Shown: positions 10,973 through 21,139 of the stretch, piece after piece
How positions within the stretch are numbered: position 1 is the stretch's first letter
How the letters are laid out: each line of letters opens with the position of its first letter
Source of the DNA: Blastococcus saxobsidens
GTDB lineage: Bacteria; Actinomycetota; Actinomycetes; Mycobacteriales; Geodermatophilaceae
Assembly (NCBI RefSeq): GCF_002938435.1
Contig: NZ_POQT01000029.1
Coordinates: 1 to 58,549, forward strand
Length of the DNA: 58,549 bases
Direction: 5' to 3'
Made by a program: the position numbers and the translations under genes
Notes under the pieces: model-generated
Databases searched by the model: none
Told to the model about the DNA's origin: nothing
Seen by the model: only the letters and a program-made list of their open reading frames with translations

Positions 10973-11704
10973 TCAGCTGACCACGACGCCGATCGCCGAT
11001 CCGATCAGGTAGGTGATCGCGGCCGCCGCGGCTCCGAAGAGCAGCTGGCGCAGGCCGGCGTACCACCACGGCCGCGGCGTGAATCGCGCGGAGATGGCCC
11101 CGGCGGTCAGCAGACCGATGCCGCCGCACAGCAGCGCCACCCACAGCAGCGAGACGCCGAAGAAGTACGGCAGCAGCGGCAGCAGCGCGCCGGTACCGAA
11201 GGTGAGGAACGAGGAGACGGCGGCGACCACGGGCGACGGCCGGTCCTCGGCGCTCACGCCGAGCTCGGCCAGCACGTGCAGGCGCAGCGCGGTCTCCGGG
11301 TCGCGGGAGAGCTGGACGGCGACCTGCCGGGCGAGGCGGTCGTCGACACCGCGCACCCGCAGCATCTCGGCGAGCTCGGCCAGCTCCCCCTCGGGGTTGC
11401 GCTCGAGCTCGCGGCGTTCCTTCTCCACCTCGAGGTCGAGCTGCTCGTTCTGGGTCTTCACCGAGGTGTACTCGCCCAGCGCCATCGAGACGGCTCCGGC
11501 CACGAGGCTGGCGACACCGGCCAGCACGATGCCCCGGGGCGCCGCTCCCCCGCCACCGACGCCGGCGACCAGGGCGGTGTTGGTGACCAGCCCGTCCATG
11601 GCCCCGAAGACGGCGGCCCGCAGCCAGCCGCCGGAGACGTCGGCGTGGCCGTGCTCGTGCGCCTCGGCCGCGGCAGGGGGCGGGGTCGGGGCGCCGGCGG
11701 TCAC
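10973..11704 (-). CDS. VIT1/CCC1 family iron/manganese transporter
   Basis: A 243-residue membrane protein. After a His-containing N-terminal tail ([23 protein letters not shown]) come two helices ([24 protein letters not shown] follows the second), a charged cytoplasmic insert rich in Glu (about 90-145, metal-binding in the family) and three more helices. The MALGEY motif is diagnostic. VIT1/CCC1 carriers move Fe2+ or Mn2+, here probably across the plasma membrane. The GTG start overlaps the rlmN stop by 4 bp (GTGA), so expression is coupled to rlmN. Confidence 0.92.
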   Translation of the reverse strand: MTAGAPTPPPAAAEAHEHGHADVSGGWLRAAVFGAMDGLVTNTALVAGVGGGGAAPRGIVLAGVASLVAGAVSMALGEYTSVKTQNEQLDLEVEKERRELERNPEGELAELAEMLRVRGVDDRLARQVAVQLSRDPETALRLHVLAELGVSAEDRPSPVVAAVSSFLTFGTGALLPLLPYFFGVSLLWVALLCGGIGLLTAGAISARFTPRPWWYAGLRQLLFGAAAAAITYLIGSAIGVVVS

Positions 11705-12888
11705 GCCTGGTCCGCCTCGGCCCCCAGTGGCACCAGCGGCTCGGCCGGCTCGACCGTGGGGGTGGCCACGGCGACGCTGGGCACGCCGTCGACCTGGTCG
11801 GAGGCGGCCAGCTGGCCGCAGGCGCCGTCGATGTCCTGGCCGCGGGTGTCGCGGACCGTCGTCGACACCCCGGCCGCGCGCAGCCGGGCGACGAACTCCC
11901 GCTGCGCCGGCAGCGGGCTGGCGTCCCACTGGCTGCCCGGCGTGGGGTTGAGCGGGATGAGGTTGACGTGCGCGAGCTTGCCGGCCAGCAGCTTCCCCAG
12001 CAGGTCGGCACGGAAGGGCTGGTCGTTGACGTCGCGGATGAGCGCGTACTCGATGGAGTACCGGCGGCCGGTCTTCCTCGCGTACGCGTCCGCGGCCTCG
12101 ACGACCTCGGCCACGTTCCAGCGGGTGTTGATCGGCACGAGGGTGTTGCGCAGCTCGTCATCGGGCGCGTGCAGGCTGACGGCGAGGGTGACGTTGCGCC
12201 CCTCCTCGGTCAGGCGGCGGATCGCCGGGACCAGGCCGACGGTGGACACGGTGACCGAGCGCTGCGACAGCCCCAGGCCGTGCGGGGCAGCGGTCAGCAG
12301 CGCGTCGAGCGTCTTGCGCACGCGGGCGTAGTTGGCCAGCGGCTCGCCCATGCCCATGAACACCACGTTGGAGAGCCGGCCCGGCCCGCCGGGGATCTCC
12401 CCGTCCGCCATGGCGGCGGCCGCGGCCACGGCCTGGCCGATGATCTCGGCGGCCGACAGGTTGCGGGTCAGGCCCTGCTGACCGGTGGCGCAGAACGGGC
12501 AGGCCATGCCGCAGCCGGCCTGGCTGGAGATGCACACGGTGGCGCGGTCGGGGTAGCGCATGAGCACGCTCTCGACCAGGGCGCCGTCGTGCAGGCGCCA
12601 CAGGGTCTTGCGGGTGCGGCCGCCGTCGGCCTCCTGGTGCCGCACGGGCGTGAGCAGGCCCGGCAGCAGCGCCTCGACGAGGGTCTCGCGGGCCGCGGCC
12701 GGCAGGTCGGTCATCTGCTCGGGGTCGGTGACGCCGCGGTAGAAGTGGCGGGCCAGCTGATCGGCCCGGAACGCCGGCTGGCCGAGCTCGGACACGGCCG
12801 CGCGGGCCTCCTCGCGGGTGAGATCGGCGAGGTGGCGGGGCGGCGTGCCGCGGCGGGGGGCGGCGAAGACCAGGGGCAGGGCAGTCAT
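11701..12888 (-). CDS. rlmN: Dual-specificity 23S rRNA/tRNA adenine-C2 methyltransferase
   Basis: RlmN is a radical-SAM enzyme that methylates A2503 of 23S rRNA and A37 of some tRNAs. The 395-residue protein carries the CxxxCxxC cluster motif in [11 protein letters not shown] (~residues 124-134), the GMGEPLANY motif, and the accessory cysteine in DIDGACGQL near the C-terminus. The ATG at 12888 has GGAG 6 nt upstream; an ATG four codons earlier (12900) is also possible. It is divergent from the PPK2 gene. In M. tuberculosis rlmN follows cdsA; here six genes (three of them facing the other way) have been inserted between them. Confidence 0.95.
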   Translation of the reverse strand: MTALPLVFAAPRRGTPPRHLADLTREEARAAVSELGQPAFRADQLARHFYRGVTDPEQMTDLPAAARETLVEALLPGLLTPVRHQEADGGRTRKTLWRLHDGALVESVLMRYPDRATVCISSQAGCGMACPFCATGQQGLTRNLSAAEIIGQAVAAAAAMADGEIPGGPGRLSNVVFMGMGEPLANYARVRKTLDALLTAAPHGLGLSQRSVTVSTVGLVPAIRRLTEEGRNVTLAVSLHAPDDELRNTLVPINTRWNVAEVVEAADAYARKTGRRYSIEYALIRDVNDQPFRADLLGKLLAGKLAHVNLIPLNPTPGSQWDASPLPAQREFVARLRAAGVSTTVRDTRGQDIDGACGQLAASDQVDGVPSVAVATPTVEPAEPLVPLGAEADQA

Positions 12889-12981
12889 GGCGTGCTCCAT
12901 CGTCCCACTCCCCCGCCGTCCGTGGCCGGTCCGGAGACCGAACTCACCCGGGCGGGCCCGGACCCTGGCATCGTCGCAGGC

Positions 12982-13755
12982 ATGAGCCGGCTCGCCGACG
13001 TCGATCTGTCCGCCAGCCTGTCCAAGAAGGACGGCAAGCAGCAGCTGCAGGAGGCGCAGGACCGGCTGGTCCACCTGCGGCTGCTGCTGGGCGGGCAGAT
13101 CGGGCCCGGTGAGCTCGGTCCGCCGCTCCTGGTGCTGTTCGAGGGCTGGGACGCCTCGGGCAAGGGCGGGGCGATCCAGCGGCTGGTGGGCGAGCTGGAC
13201 CCGCGGCACGTGCGGGTGGCCCAGTTCGCCGCACCCACCCGCGACGAGAAGCGGCACCACTTCCTGTGGCGGTTCTGGCCGGTGCTGCCCGGCTGGGGCG
13301 GCATGGCCGTGCTGGACCGCACCTGGTACGGCCGGGTGCTGGTCGAGCGGGTGGAGGGCTTCGCTCCCGAGGAGGCCTGGCGCCGGGCCTACGGGGAAAT
13401 CGTCGACCTGGAGACCTCGCTGGCCGCCGAGGGCACGGTCGTCGTCAAGTTCTGGCTGCACGTCTCGCCCGAGGAGCAGCTGCGCCGGTTCGAGAAGCGC
13501 CGCGCCGACCCGTACAAGGCGTGGAAGCTGACCGACGAGGACTGGCGCAACCGGGAGAAGCGCGGCGCCTACGAGGCCGCGGTCGAGGAGATGCTCGAGC
13601 AGACCGACACCGCGGTGGCGCCGTGGCACGTGATCGCCGGCGACGACAAGCGGTGGGCGCGGGTCGCCGTCGTCCGCACGGTGTGCGAGGCGATCGAGGC
13701 CGCGCTGCACGCCCGGGGCATCGACCCCGACCCGCCGCTGACCGACGACCGATGA
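12982..13755 (+). CDS. ppk2: Polyphosphate kinase 2 family protein
   Basis: A 257-residue PPK2. The Walker A motif GWDASGKGG is at ~residues 56-64 and the Walker B/lid region [15 protein letters not shown] at ~109-123, with the Arg/Lys-rich lid [15 protein letters not shown] afterwards. These kinases phosphorylate nucleoside mono- or diphosphates from polyphosphate, or run in reverse; the exact class cannot be told here. The rlmN start is only 93 bp away on the other strand. Confidence 0.92.
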   Translation: MSRLADVDLSASLSKKDGKQQLQEAQDRLVHLRLLLGGQIGPGELGPPLLVLFEGWDASGKGGAIQRLVGELDPRHVRVAQFAAPTRDEKRHHFLWRFWPVLPGWGGMAVLDRTWYGRVLVERVEGFAPEEAWRRAYGEIVDLETSLAAEGTVVVKFWLHVSPEEQLRRFEKRRADPYKAWKLTDEDWRNREKRGAYEAAVEEMLEQTDTAVAPWHVIAGDDKRWARVAVVRTVCEAIEAALHARGIDPDPPLTDDR

Positions 13756-13817
13756 GTTCCGGGTGGCTGCCGGGTCTGTAGGGCAGACCGACCGACGAGC
13801 CGACCAGGAGACCGACC

Positions 13818-14687
13818 ATGACCGCCATGCTGTCGACGCACACCCTCGAGGTGCCCGGCGCCGCTCTCGCCTACGACGTCCGCGGGCCGCTTCCCCCGGC
13901 CGACGGCCGCCCACCGCTGCTCATGGTGGGCCAGCCGATGGACGCCGGCGGCTTCGGCACCCTCGCCGGCCTCGTCGCCGACCGCACCGTCGTCACCTAC
14001 GACCCCCGGGGCCTCGCCCGCAGCGAGCGCACCGACGGCCGCACCGACCACGACCCAGAGCAGCAGGCCGACGACCTGCACCGGCTCATCGGCAGCCTCG
14101 GCGCCGGGCCGGTGGACCTGTTCGCGAGCAGCGGCGGCGCCGTCACGGCACTGGCGCTCGTGGCCGCGCACCCCGGCGACGTGCGCACGCTCGTGGCGCA
14201 CGAACCGCCGGTGCTGGGCGTGCTCCCCGACGCGGAGCGGGCCTTCGCCGGCGAGCGCGCGTTCCTCGCGGCCTACCAGCGCTCGGGTTTCGGCGCCGGC
14301 ATGGCCGGCTTTCTCGCCTTCACCTCGTGGCAGGGCGAGTTCCCCGACTCCTTCGAGGTGCCCGACCCGGCCTCGTTCGGCCTGCCCGCCGAGGACGACG
14401 GCGCGCGGGACGACCCCCTGCTCTCCGGCGCCTCCGCACCGGTCACCGGCTTCCGCCCGGACGTCGAGGCGCTGACCGCCGCATCCACCCGCGTGGTCGT
14501 CGCGGCCGGGACGGAGTCGCGCGGCACGGTCACCTGGCGCACCAGCGAGGCGCTCGCCGCGCTGCTCGGTCAGGAGCTGACGGTCTTCCCCAGCCATCAC
14601 GGCGGGTTCCTGGGCGGCGAGCACGGCTACGCCGGCCAGCCCGAGGCCTTCGCGGCACGGCTGCGCGAGGTGCTCGGCGAGGGCTAG
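13818..14687 (+). CDS. Alpha/beta hydrolase
   Basis: A 289-residue alpha/beta hydrolase fold. The N-terminal strand and oxyanion region read [13 protein letters not shown], the nucleophile elbow is [13 protein letters not shown] (about residues 103-115, Ser in SSGG) and the likely catalytic His lies in [13 protein letters not shown] near the C-terminus. The substrate is unknown. Its stop shares a palindromic CTAG with the stop of the convergent SPOUT methylase, so the two genes overlap by 4 bp end to end. Confidence 0.88.
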   Translation: MTAMLSTHTLEVPGAALAYDVRGPLPPADGRPPLLMVGQPMDAGGFGTLAGLVADRTVVTYDPRGLARSERTDGRTDHDPEQQADDLHRLIGSLGAGPVDLFASSGGAVTALALVAAHPGDVRTLVAHEPPVLGVLPDAERAFAGERAFLAAYQRSGFGAGMAGFLAFTSWQGEFPDSFEVPDPASFGLPAEDDGARDDPLLSGASAPVTGFRPDVEALTAASTRVVVAAGTESRGTVTWRTSEALAALLGQELTVFPSHHGGFLGGEHGYAGQPEAFAARLREVLGEG

Positions 14688-15334
14688 CGGCTCGCGCCCA
14701 GGTCGGCGTGCTGCCGGATCCACGCGTGCATCGCGATGCCCGCGGCCACGCCTGCGTTGATGGAGCGGGTGGAGCCGAACTGGGCGATGGAGACGGTGAT
14801 CGCCGCACCCTTCCGGGCCTCCTCGGTGAGCCCGGGCCCTTCCTGGCCGAACAGCAGCACGGACCGCTCCGGCAGCTCGGCCGTCTCGATCGGCACGGCG
14901 CCCGGCCCGTTGTCGACCGCCACGACCGCCAGGCCCTCCTGCGCGGCGAAGGCGAGCAGCCCACCGACGTCGGGGTGGTGGCGCAGGTGCTGGTAGCGGT
15001 CGGTGACCATCGCCCCGCGGCGGTTCCACCGTCGCCTGCCGACCACGTGCACCTCGGCAGCGAGGAAGGCGTTGGCCGTGCGCACCACCGTCCCGATGTT
15101 GAGGTCGTGCCCGAAGTTCTCGATGGCGACGTGGAACGGGTGCCGCCGCCGGTCGAGGTCTGCCACGATCGCCTCGACCGTCCAGTAGCGGTACCGGTCG
15201 ACGACGTTGCGCCGGTCCCCCTCGGCGAGCAGCTGTCGGTCGTAGCGCTGGTCCGCCGGCCACGGGCCCGCCCAGGGGCCGACGCCGACCGTCGTCCCCC
15301 AGTCGGTGGGGCCGGGCAGGGCGTCGTCGCTCAC
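14684..15334 (-). CDS. TrmH/SpoU (SPOUT) RNA 2'-O-methyltransferase
   Basis: A 216-residue SPOUT-class methylase. The three family motifs are present: NFGHDLNIGTVVRTANAF (~74-91), LLFGQEGPGLTEE (~158-170) and STRSINAGVAAGIAMH (~186-201), which build the trefoil knot for S-adenosylmethionine. The target RNA is not known. The GTG start lies in a GTGA overlap with the DUF2332 stop, so the pair is probably translated together. Confidence 0.92.
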   Translation of the reverse strand: MSDDALPGPTDWGTTVGVGPWAGPWPADQRYDRQLLAEGDRRNVVDRYRYWTVEAIVADLDRRRHPFHVAIENFGHDLNIGTVVRTANAFLAAEVHVVGRRRWNRRGAMVTDRYQHLRHHPDVGGLLAFAAQEGLAVVAVDNGPGAVPIETAELPERSVLLFGQEGPGLTEEARKGAAITVSIAQFGSTRSINAGVAAGIAMHAWIRQHADLGASR

Positions 15335-16317
15335 GCCGGGGATGTTTCCAGCCCGCCGCCGAGCCACTCCAGCCGGCCGCCGTGCGGTGCGGACCGGGCC
15401 AGCGGCCGGCGGTCCAGGGAGACGACGAAGTGCGCACCCCAGGCGTCGTCCGGCCGCTCCCCGGTGCCCGGCACCATGCCCGGCGGTTCCTGCGCCAGCC
15501 ACCGCACCGGCAGGTCCCGGACGGCGTCGGCGAACCGGCCGCGCACCTCCTCGGGCACGTAGGGCAGCACCGCGGTGTGCATGACGACGACGGTGCTGCC
15601 CGGGGCGGCGAACCCGAGCGCGTCGGGCAGCCGGTCGACCAGGTCCCCGTGCAGGAGCGTGGCCGGCTCGTCCGCCGCCACGTCCGCCGCCGCGTCCAGC
15701 CGGTGCAGCCGCTCGTCGGCGGCCGGACCGGGCCAGACGAGGGCGCGCAGCCACGCGCGGTCGTCGGGGTCGGCCGGGTCGAGCGGGTTCAGGTCGACCC
15801 CGATCCTGGCCACCACGGTGGGCAGCCGCCGCGGGACCGGCACGCCCCCGGAGGTCGTGACGGCGATCCGGACCGTGTCCGCCGGCCCGACCCGGACGCC
15901 GTCGTAGTCGTAGCCGTACCGGTCGGGGTAGAGGCACAGGCCGGCCGAGGCGCCCACCTCGACGAGGGTCAGCGGCGCGTCCAGCTGGGCGAGCACCGGC
16001 AGGAGCGCTCCGCACCGCGCCGGTTCGTTGGTCTGGGTGGCGCGGGCCAGCATGGTGGCGCGCAGCCGTTCGGCGTCGTCGGCCACCCGCCGGTCCAGCT
16101 CGGCGCCGTCGACGGGGGCGCCGCCGAGGAACTGCAGCGCGGCGAACAGCAGGTTGGGCTGGCGCTTGCCGGTCGGCAGCGCCGCGAGGAACCGCAGCAC
16201 CGTCGCCGAGCCGGCGACGTGCTCGGCCAGCTCGGCGTAGAGCGGCGAGGAGTACCGGGCCCCGGCGGTGAAGGAGCGATATCCGCGGGCGATGCGGGTG
16301 AGGTCTTCCTCCGTCAT
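15331..16317 (-). CDS. DUF2332 family protein
   Basis: A 328-residue protein of the DUF2332 family. It shows the typical N-terminus (ARGYRSFTAGARYSSPLYAELAEHVA), then LPTGKRQPNLLFAALQFLGG and LVEVGASAGLCLYPDRYGY, a stretch that looks like a degenerate methyltransferase glycine loop. A later VVVMHTAVLPYV fits a Rossmann strand. The biochemistry is unknown; binding of S-adenosylmethionine is plausible. It is divergent from the DUF952-GNAT gene, with only 17 bp between the two starts. Confidence 0.88.
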   Translation of the reverse strand: MTEEDLTRIARGYRSFTAGARYSSPLYAELAEHVAGSATVLRFLAALPTGKRQPNLLFAALQFLGGAPVDGAELDRRVADDAERLRATMLARATQTNEPARCGALLPVLAQLDAPLTLVEVGASAGLCLYPDRYGYDYDGVRVGPADTVRIAVTTSGGVPVPRRLPTVVARIGVDLNPLDPADPDDRAWLRALVWPGPAADERLHRLDAAADVAADEPATLLHGDLVDRLPDALGFAAPGSTVVVMHTAVLPYVPEEVRGRFADAVRDLPVRWLAQEPPGMVPGTGERPDDAWGAHFVVSLDRRPLARSAPHGGRLEWLGGGLETSPA

Positions 16318-16334
16318 GCGGGCAGGATCGCAGG

Positions 16335-17447
16335 GTGCAGCCCGACGTCCTCCTCCACCTGATCGAGCCGGCCGAGTGGCGCGAGGCCCTGCGCGCAGGT
16401 GTTGTCCGCCCGCCGTCGCCGGCCGCGGCCGGGTTCGTGCACCTCTCCACGCCGGAACAGGTGCACCTGCCGGCGCAGGCGCTGTTCCCCGGCCGCCGGG
16501 ACCTGGCGCTGCTCGTCGTCGACCCCGCCCGCCTCCCCGATCCGGTGCGCTTCGAGCCCGGACGCCCCGAGGACCCGGCCGGGATGCTGTTCCCCCACCT
16601 GTACGGACCGCTGCCGGTGTCCGCGGTCGTCGCCGTCGTCCCCTACCGGCCGCCGGCACCGGTGCGGCTGCCCGCACCCGGCGACGCCGGGGCACGCGCC
16701 CGGGCCTTCTTCACGTCGCTGCCGGTGCGGCGGGCGGTCGGGGTCGGCGACGTCCCGGGCGGGGTCGCGGTGCTCGATCCCGACCACGTCCGCTCGCACG
16801 ACAACAACCGGCTGCTGTTCACCGAGCCGGTGGACGCCGCCACGGTGGCAGCGGCCGCGGACGAGGTGGGCGGCAACGCCGGTTGGCCGCACCGGGCGGT
16901 GCTGCTGGCGTGGGCCGGGGCGTCGCCGGTCGCGGCCGAGCTGCGCGGGAGGGGGTGGGACGTCGAGGAGCTGGTCCTCATGAGCCGGGCCTCCGGCCCT
17001 CCTCCGACCGGCGACGCCGCCCGGGTGGAGACCGTGGCGCAGGAGCAGGTGCACGAGTTCTGGGCGCGGTCGTGGCGGGAGAACCTGGCGCACCTCGGCG
17101 CCGACCTGGAGCGCACCGTGGCCGACCTGGTGGGCCGTGAGCACCTCAACGACCGCGTCGTGGCGGTCACCGATCTCGTCGTCCGCGAGGGCGACCGCGT
17201 CGTGGCGTCGGCGCAGCTGCGGGTCGACGGCGCCACCGCGGCGGTGGACTCGGTGCTCACCGACCCCGGCCACCGCGGCCGCGGGCACGGCGATGCGCTG
17301 CTGGCCAGGGCGCTGGAGCTGGCCAGCGATGCGGGCTGTGACCTGGTGGTGCTCGAGGCGGCCGGCGACGACTGGCCGCAGCACTGGTACGCCCGCCGCG
17401 GGTTCGAGCAGGTCGGCTCGATGTGGGGCGCCGACCGAGAAAGCTGA
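16335..17447 (+). CDS. DUF952-GNAT fusion protein
   Basis: A 370-residue, two-domain protein. Residues 1-115 match DUF952 (LLHLIEPAEWREALR, GFVHLSTPEQV, HLYGPLPVSAV), a small fold with ADP-ribosyltransferase-like relatives. Residues ~125-365 form a GNAT acetyltransferase, with VDSVLTDPGHRGRGHGDALL as the acetyl-CoA loop and HWYARRGFEQVG near the end. The substrate is unknown. The GTG start is very close to the divergent DUF2332 gene. The fusion suggests a joint role in modifying one target. Confidence 0.87.
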   Translation: MQPDVLLHLIEPAEWREALRAGVVRPPSPAAAGFVHLSTPEQVHLPAQALFPGRRDLALLVVDPARLPDPVRFEPGRPEDPAGMLFPHLYGPLPVSAVVAVVPYRPPAPVRLPAPGDAGARARAFFTSLPVRRAVGVGDVPGGVAVLDPDHVRSHDNNRLLFTEPVDAATVAAAADEVGGNAGWPHRAVLLAWAGASPVAAELRGRGWDVEELVLMSRASGPPPTGDAARVETVAQEQVHEFWARSWRENLAHLGADLERTVADLVGREHLNDRVVAVTDLVVREGDRVVASAQLRVDGATAAVDSVLTDPGHRGRGHGDALLARALELASDAGCDLVVLEAAGDDWPQHWYARRGFEQVGSMWGADRES

Positions 17448-17453
17448 GGGAAC

Positions 17454-17510
17454 GGCTCCGTCCAGGGCACCGCCCCGAGCTGGCGAGGGGTGGGAAGGAC
17501 GGGGTCCTTC
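17454..17510. repeat. Dispersed ~60-bp hairpin repeat, copy C (inverted)
   Basis: Arms GGCTCCGTCC (17454-17463) and GGACGGGGTCC (17497-17507). It fills the gap between the convergent GNAT fusion and cdsA genes, touching the cdsA stop codon. Its orientation is opposite to the copy at 5750-5807. It probably terminates both genes. Confidence 0.65.
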
Positions 17511-18607
17511 TACGGCGCGAGTACCGACAGCAGCAGGTAGGCGGCGGCCGCCGAAGGCAGCAGCGAGTCCAGCCGGTCCATGATCCCGCCGTGGCCGGGG
17601 AGCAGGTTCCCCATGTCCTTGATGCCGAGGTCGCGCTTGATCAGCGACTCGGCGAGGTCACCGACGGTCGCGGAGACGGCGAGGGCGGCGCCGAAGAGCA
17701 GCCCGCCCCACCAGGGTCCGTCGAGGGCGAACACGATGATCGGGGTGGCGACCAGCATGCAGGCGAGCACCGAGCCGCCGAGCCCCTCCCAGGACTTCTT
17801 GGGGCTGATCGACGGCGCCATCGGGTGCTTGCCGAACAGCACGCCCGCCACGTAGCCGCCGACGTCGCTGGCCACCACGGTGGCGATGAAGGCCAGCACC
17901 CGCGCGGCGCCGTCCTCGGGGACGAGCAGCAGCACCGCGAACCCGGCCAGCAGCGGCACGTAGAGGGCCACGAGGACGCCGGCCGCGGCGTCCCGCCGGT
18001 AGCCGGCCGGTCCGGGCGCCAGCCGCCACAGCAGGACGGCCAGGGCGGTCAGGAAGAAGGCGGTGATGAGGCCGGTGGGTCCGCGGGTCCAGGCCAGCGC
18101 CTCCATGGCCAAGGTCCCCACGAGCAGCGGCACCAGCGGGGCGTGGAAACCGCCGGTCCGCAGTGCCCGGGTCAGCTCCACGACGGCGACCAGGATCGCC
18201 GCGGTGAGCACGGCCAGGAACGCCGGCCGCCACACCAGCAGGGAGGCCACGATGACCGCCACCAGGCTGACCCCGACACCGATGGCGGCCCGCAGGTCGC
18301 GCCCGGCCCGCCCGACCGGCTTCTCGGTAGTGGGCAACGCCTGGACGTCCTCGGCCTGGGGCATCGCCGTCGACGTCGGGGCGCCCTCGCTCGGCGGTTG
18401 GGCCTGCGGGAAGACCGCGGTGTCGTCAGGGACGGGGACCGGAGCACGGGCGGGCAGCGGCGGCAATGGCGGCACCGGACGGGAGGCCCGCACCGGCCCG
18501 GTGTCGTGGCCGGCCGGCCGCGACGCCCCCGTGCGCCCACCGACGCGCGGGAACGGCTCGGCACCCGGGCGGACGGAGCCCGGGCGGTCGGCGGAGGGAG
18601 GCGTCAT
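17510..18607 (-). CDS. cdsA: Phosphatidate cytidylyltransferase
   Basis: CdsA makes CDP-diacylglycerol, the precursor of phospholipids, at the membrane. The 365-residue protein has a ~100-residue Pro-rich cytoplasmic N-terminus, about eight hydrophobic segments, and the family signature SPKKSWEGLGGSV near residue 270, after SDVGGYVAGVLFGKHP. The extended N-terminus is usual in actinobacteria. It lies downstream of frr and ends in a dispersed hairpin repeat. Confidence 0.95.
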   Translation of the reverse strand: MTPPSADRPGSVRPGAEPFPRVGGRTGASRPAGHDTGPVRASRPVPPLPPLPARAPVPVPDDTAVFPQAQPPSEGAPTSTAMPQAEDVQALPTTEKPVGRAGRDLRAAIGVGVSLVAVIVASLLVWRPAFLAVLTAAILVAVVELTRALRTGGFHAPLVPLLVGTLAMEALAWTRGPTGLITAFFLTALAVLLWRLAPGPAGYRRDAAAGVLVALYVPLLAGFAVLLLVPEDGAARVLAFIATVVASDVGGYVAGVLFGKHPMAPSISPKKSWEGLGGSVLACMLVATPIIVFALDGPWWGGLLFGAALAVSATVGDLAESLIKRDLGIKDMGNLLPGHGGIMDRLDSLLPSAAAAYLLLSVLAP

Positions 18608-18633
18608 GGGCGTTGGTGGGCCGGGGTGCGAGG

Positions 18634-19191
18634 TCAGACCTCGAGCAGCTCGGTTTCCTTGTTCTTGACGGCGTCGTCGATCTGGGCGACGTGCTTGCTG
18701 GTCAGGTCGTCGAGGTCCTTCTCGGCGCGGCGCACCTCGTCCTCGCCGGCCTCGCCGTCCTTCACGATGCGGTCCAGCTCGTCCTTGGCCCGGCGGCGGA
18801 TGTTGCGCATCGCGACCTTGGCGTCCTCGCCCTTGGAGCGGGCCATCTTCACCAGGTCGCGGCGGCGCTCCTCGGTGAGCTGCGGGAAGACCACGCGGAT
18901 GATCTGGCCGTCGTTGGTCGGGTTGACGCCCAGGTCGCTGTCGCGGACGGCCTTCTCGATGGCCGAGAGCTGGCCCATGTCGTAGGGCTTGATGACCGCC
19001 ATGCGCGCCTCCGGCACGGTGATGGAGGCCATCTGCGGTACCGGGGTCATCGCGCCGTAGTAGTCCACGAAGATCTTGGCGAACATCGACGGGGCGGCCC
19101 GGCCGGTGCGGACCGACCCCAGGTCCTCCCGAGCGACCGACAGGGCCTTGTCCAGCCTCTCCTCGGCGTCGAGCAGGGTGTCGTCGATCAC
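18634..19191 (-). CDS. frr: Ribosome recycling factor
   Basis: RRF splits post-termination ribosomes together with EF-G. The 185-residue product is exactly the family length when started at the GTG at 19191, which has GGAGGAGA 4 nt upstream. Conserved stretches include [28 protein letters not shown] and [14 protein letters not shown]. It lies 65 bp after pyrH in the rpsB-tsf-pyrH-frr-cdsA run. Confidence 0.97.
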   Translation of the reverse strand: MIDDTLLDAEERLDKALSVAREDLGSVRTGRAAPSMFAKIFVDYYGAMTPVPQMASITVPEARMAVIKPYDMGQLSAIEKAVRDSDLGVNPTNDGQIIRVVFPQLTEERRRDLVKMARSKGEDAKVAMRNIRRRAKDELDRIVKDGEAGEDEVRRAEKDLDDLTSKHVAQIDDAVKNKETELLEV

Positions 19192-19256
19192 GGGTCTCTC
19201 CTCCATCGCGACGGCGTCTGCCGTCGTCCTCGGCTGCGGGCTGTCTGCTGTCGCCG

Positions 19257-20027
19257 TCAGGCGGGCTGGCTGATCAGCGTTCCGATCTTCTCACCTGAGG
19301 CGGCGCGCGCGATGTTGCCGTCCGTCAGCAGGTTGAACACGACGATCGGCATGCGGTTCTCCATCGACAGGCTGATCGCCGTCGCGTCGGCGACCTTGAG
19401 CTCGTCGGCCAGGACCTTCGCGTAGTCCAGATCGGTGTACATCTGCGCGGCCGGGTTGGTGCGCGGGTCGTCGTCGTAGACGCCGTCGACGCCGTTCTTG
19501 GCCATCAGCAACACCTGGCAACCGATTTCCAGGGCGCGCTGGGCGGCGACGGTGTCGGTGGAGAAGTACGGCATGCCGGCACCCGCGCCGAAGATGACCA
19601 GCCGCCCCTTCTCCAGGTGCCGGACCGCCTTGCGCGGGATGTAGGGCTCGGCGACCTGGCCCATCTCGATCGCCGTCTGGACCCGGGTCTCCAGGCCGAC
19701 CTGCTCGCAGAACGCCTGCAGCGCCAGCGCGTTCATGACCGTCCCCAGCATGCCCATGTAGTCGGCGTGCCGGCGGTCCATGCCCGCCTGCGCCAGCTCG
19801 GCCCCGCGGAAGAAGTTGCCGCCGCCGACCACGACGGCGACCTGGGTGCCGCCGTGCACGACCTCGGCGAGCTGCCGGGCGATGCTGTGCACGATGCCGG
19901 AGTCCACACCGACGCTGCCGCCGCCGAACGCCTCGCCGGAGAGCTTCAGCAGCACGCGCTTGTAGCCGTGCCCGTCGGCGGGCTCGAAGGCACTGGGAGC
20001 GGACAGCGGCGGAGTGGTGTCGGTCAA
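19257..20027 (-). CDS. pyrH: UMP kinase
   Basis: PyrH phosphorylates UMP to UDP and belongs to the amino-acid kinase fold. Key stretches are [14 protein letters not shown] near the start, [21 protein letters not shown], and [17 protein letters not shown] in the UTP-binding part. No ATG or GTG fits; I choose the TTG at 20027 (read LTDTTPPLS), with GGGA about 8 nt upstream, giving 256 residues. The start is uncertain by several codons. The ~200-bp spacer to tsf holds a hairpin repeat. Confidence 0.94.
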   Translation of the reverse strand: MTDTTPPLSAPSAFEPADGHGYKRVLLKLSGEAFGGGSVGVDSGIVHSIARQLAEVVHGGTQVAVVVGGGNFFRGAELAQAGMDRRHADYMGMLGTVMNALALQAFCEQVGLETRVQTAIEMGQVAEPYIPRKAVRHLEKGRLVIFGAGAGMPYFSTDTVAAQRALEIGCQVLLMAKNGVDGVYDDDPRTNPAAQMYTDLDYAKVLADELKVADATAISLSMENRMPIVVFNLLTDGNIARAASGEKIGTLISQPA

Positions 20028-20139
20028 CGCGTCATCCCTGGAGTCGTGTCGATGCGGTGGGAGTCGATCGGGGTGATCCTGCCGCATGGTGGCACCCGGA
20101 TCCTGCCGAGTGCGCGGTCGCGACCGGGGCCGGACAGCA

Positions 20140-20219
20140 GAAGGACCCCACTTCCCCCCACGCCTCGCACGCTCGGCGCGGGCCCCTGAAGCGGGGCCTG
20201 ATGGGGGACGCGGGGTCCT
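20140..20219. repeat. Dispersed hairpin repeat, copy D
   Basis: It shares AGAAGGACCCC, the CTCGC-GCTCGGCGCG centre and GCGGGGCC with copies A-C, with a second possible partner arm GGACGCGGGGTCC at 20207-20219. It starts 14 bp from the tsf stop codon and lies between tsf and pyrH, so it may reduce read-through into pyrH. Confidence 0.6.
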
Positions 20220-20233
20220 CTGCGGTGGTTCTG

Positions 20234-21049
20234 CTACGCCTGGCCGACCTCGAAGCGGGCGAACCGCTCCACGGTCAGACCGGCCTCGTCGACGATCTGC
20301 TTGACCGTGCGCTTGGGCTCGGTGATCGACGGCTGCTCGAGCAGGACGAAGTCCTTGTAGTAGGCGTTGACCCGACCCTCGACGATCTTGCTGATCGCCT
20401 GCTCGGGCTTGCCCTCCTCCTTGGCCGTCTGCTCGGCGACGCGACGCTCGGTCTCGACCGCCTCGGCCGGGACCTCCTCGCGGGTGAGGTACCGCGGGCG
20501 AGCGGCGGCGATGTGCATCGCCAGGCTGCGCGCGGCGTCCTCGCTGCCACCGGAGTACTGCACCGCGACACCGATGGCCGGGGGCAGGTCGGTGGCCCGC
20601 TTGTGCAGGTAGACGGCGGTGGCGCCCTCGAAGGCGGCGAAGCGGGAGAGGACCAGCTTCTCGCCGATGCGGGCGGACTCGCCCTCGATCAGCTTCTCGA
20701 CGGTCTGGCCGTCGACGTCCGTCGCCAGCAGCCCGGCGGCGTCGGCCGGCTTGGACTGCAGGCCGATCTCGAGCAGGCGCTCGGCGAGGGCGACGAAGTC
20801 GGCGTTCTTGGCGACGAAGTCGGTCTCGCAGTCGAGCTCGAGCAGGGCGCCGTCCTTGCTGACGACGATGCCGTTGGTCGTCGAGCGCTCGAGGCGCTTG
20901 CCGACGTCCTTGGCGCCCTTGACGCGGAGCAGCTCGACGGCCTTGTCGTACTCGCCGTCGGCCTCGGTCAGGGCCTTCTTGGCGTCCATCATGCCGGCGC
21001 CGGTGGCGTCGCGGAGACGCTTGACGTCGGCTGCGGTGAAGGCAGGCAT
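20234..21049 (-). CDS. tsf: Elongation factor Ts
   Basis: EF-Ts exchanges GDP on EF-Tu. The 271-residue protein shows the UBA-like N-terminus ([24 protein letters not shown]), the core CETDFVAKN with the EF-Tu-contact region, and [17 protein letters not shown] in the dimerisation half. It follows rpsB after a 90-bp spacer containing a perfect hairpin. Confidence 0.98.
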   Translation of the reverse strand: MPAFTAADVKRLRDATGAGMMDAKKALTEADGEYDKAVELLRVKGAKDVGKRLERSTTNGIVVSKDGALLELDCETDFVAKNADFVALAERLLEIGLQSKPADAAGLLATDVDGQTVEKLIEGESARIGEKLVLSRFAAFEGATAVYLHKRATDLPPAIGVAVQYSGGSEDAARSLAMHIAAARPRYLTREEVPAEAVETERRVAEQTAKEEGKPEQAISKIVEGRVNAYYKDFVLLEQPSITEPKRTVKQIVDEAGLTVERFARFEVGQA

Positions 21050-21100
21050 GTCTCTTCCTCTTGGCTTGTCGGTGGTGCGGTCGGCGAAGGTCGGGCGGTG

Positions 21101-21132
21101 GCGCCGTCCCCCCGTTCCCGGGGGGACGGCGC
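21101..21132 (-). terminator. Hairpin between rpsB and tsf
   Basis: A perfect 13-bp stem GCGCCGTCCCCCC with GGGGGGACGGCGC around a GTTCCC loop, 8 bp after the rpsB stop. Partial terminators between rpsB and tsf are well known in bacteria and set different S2 and EF-Ts levels; that role here is inferred. Confidence 0.75.
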
Positions 21133-21139
21133 GCGACCG

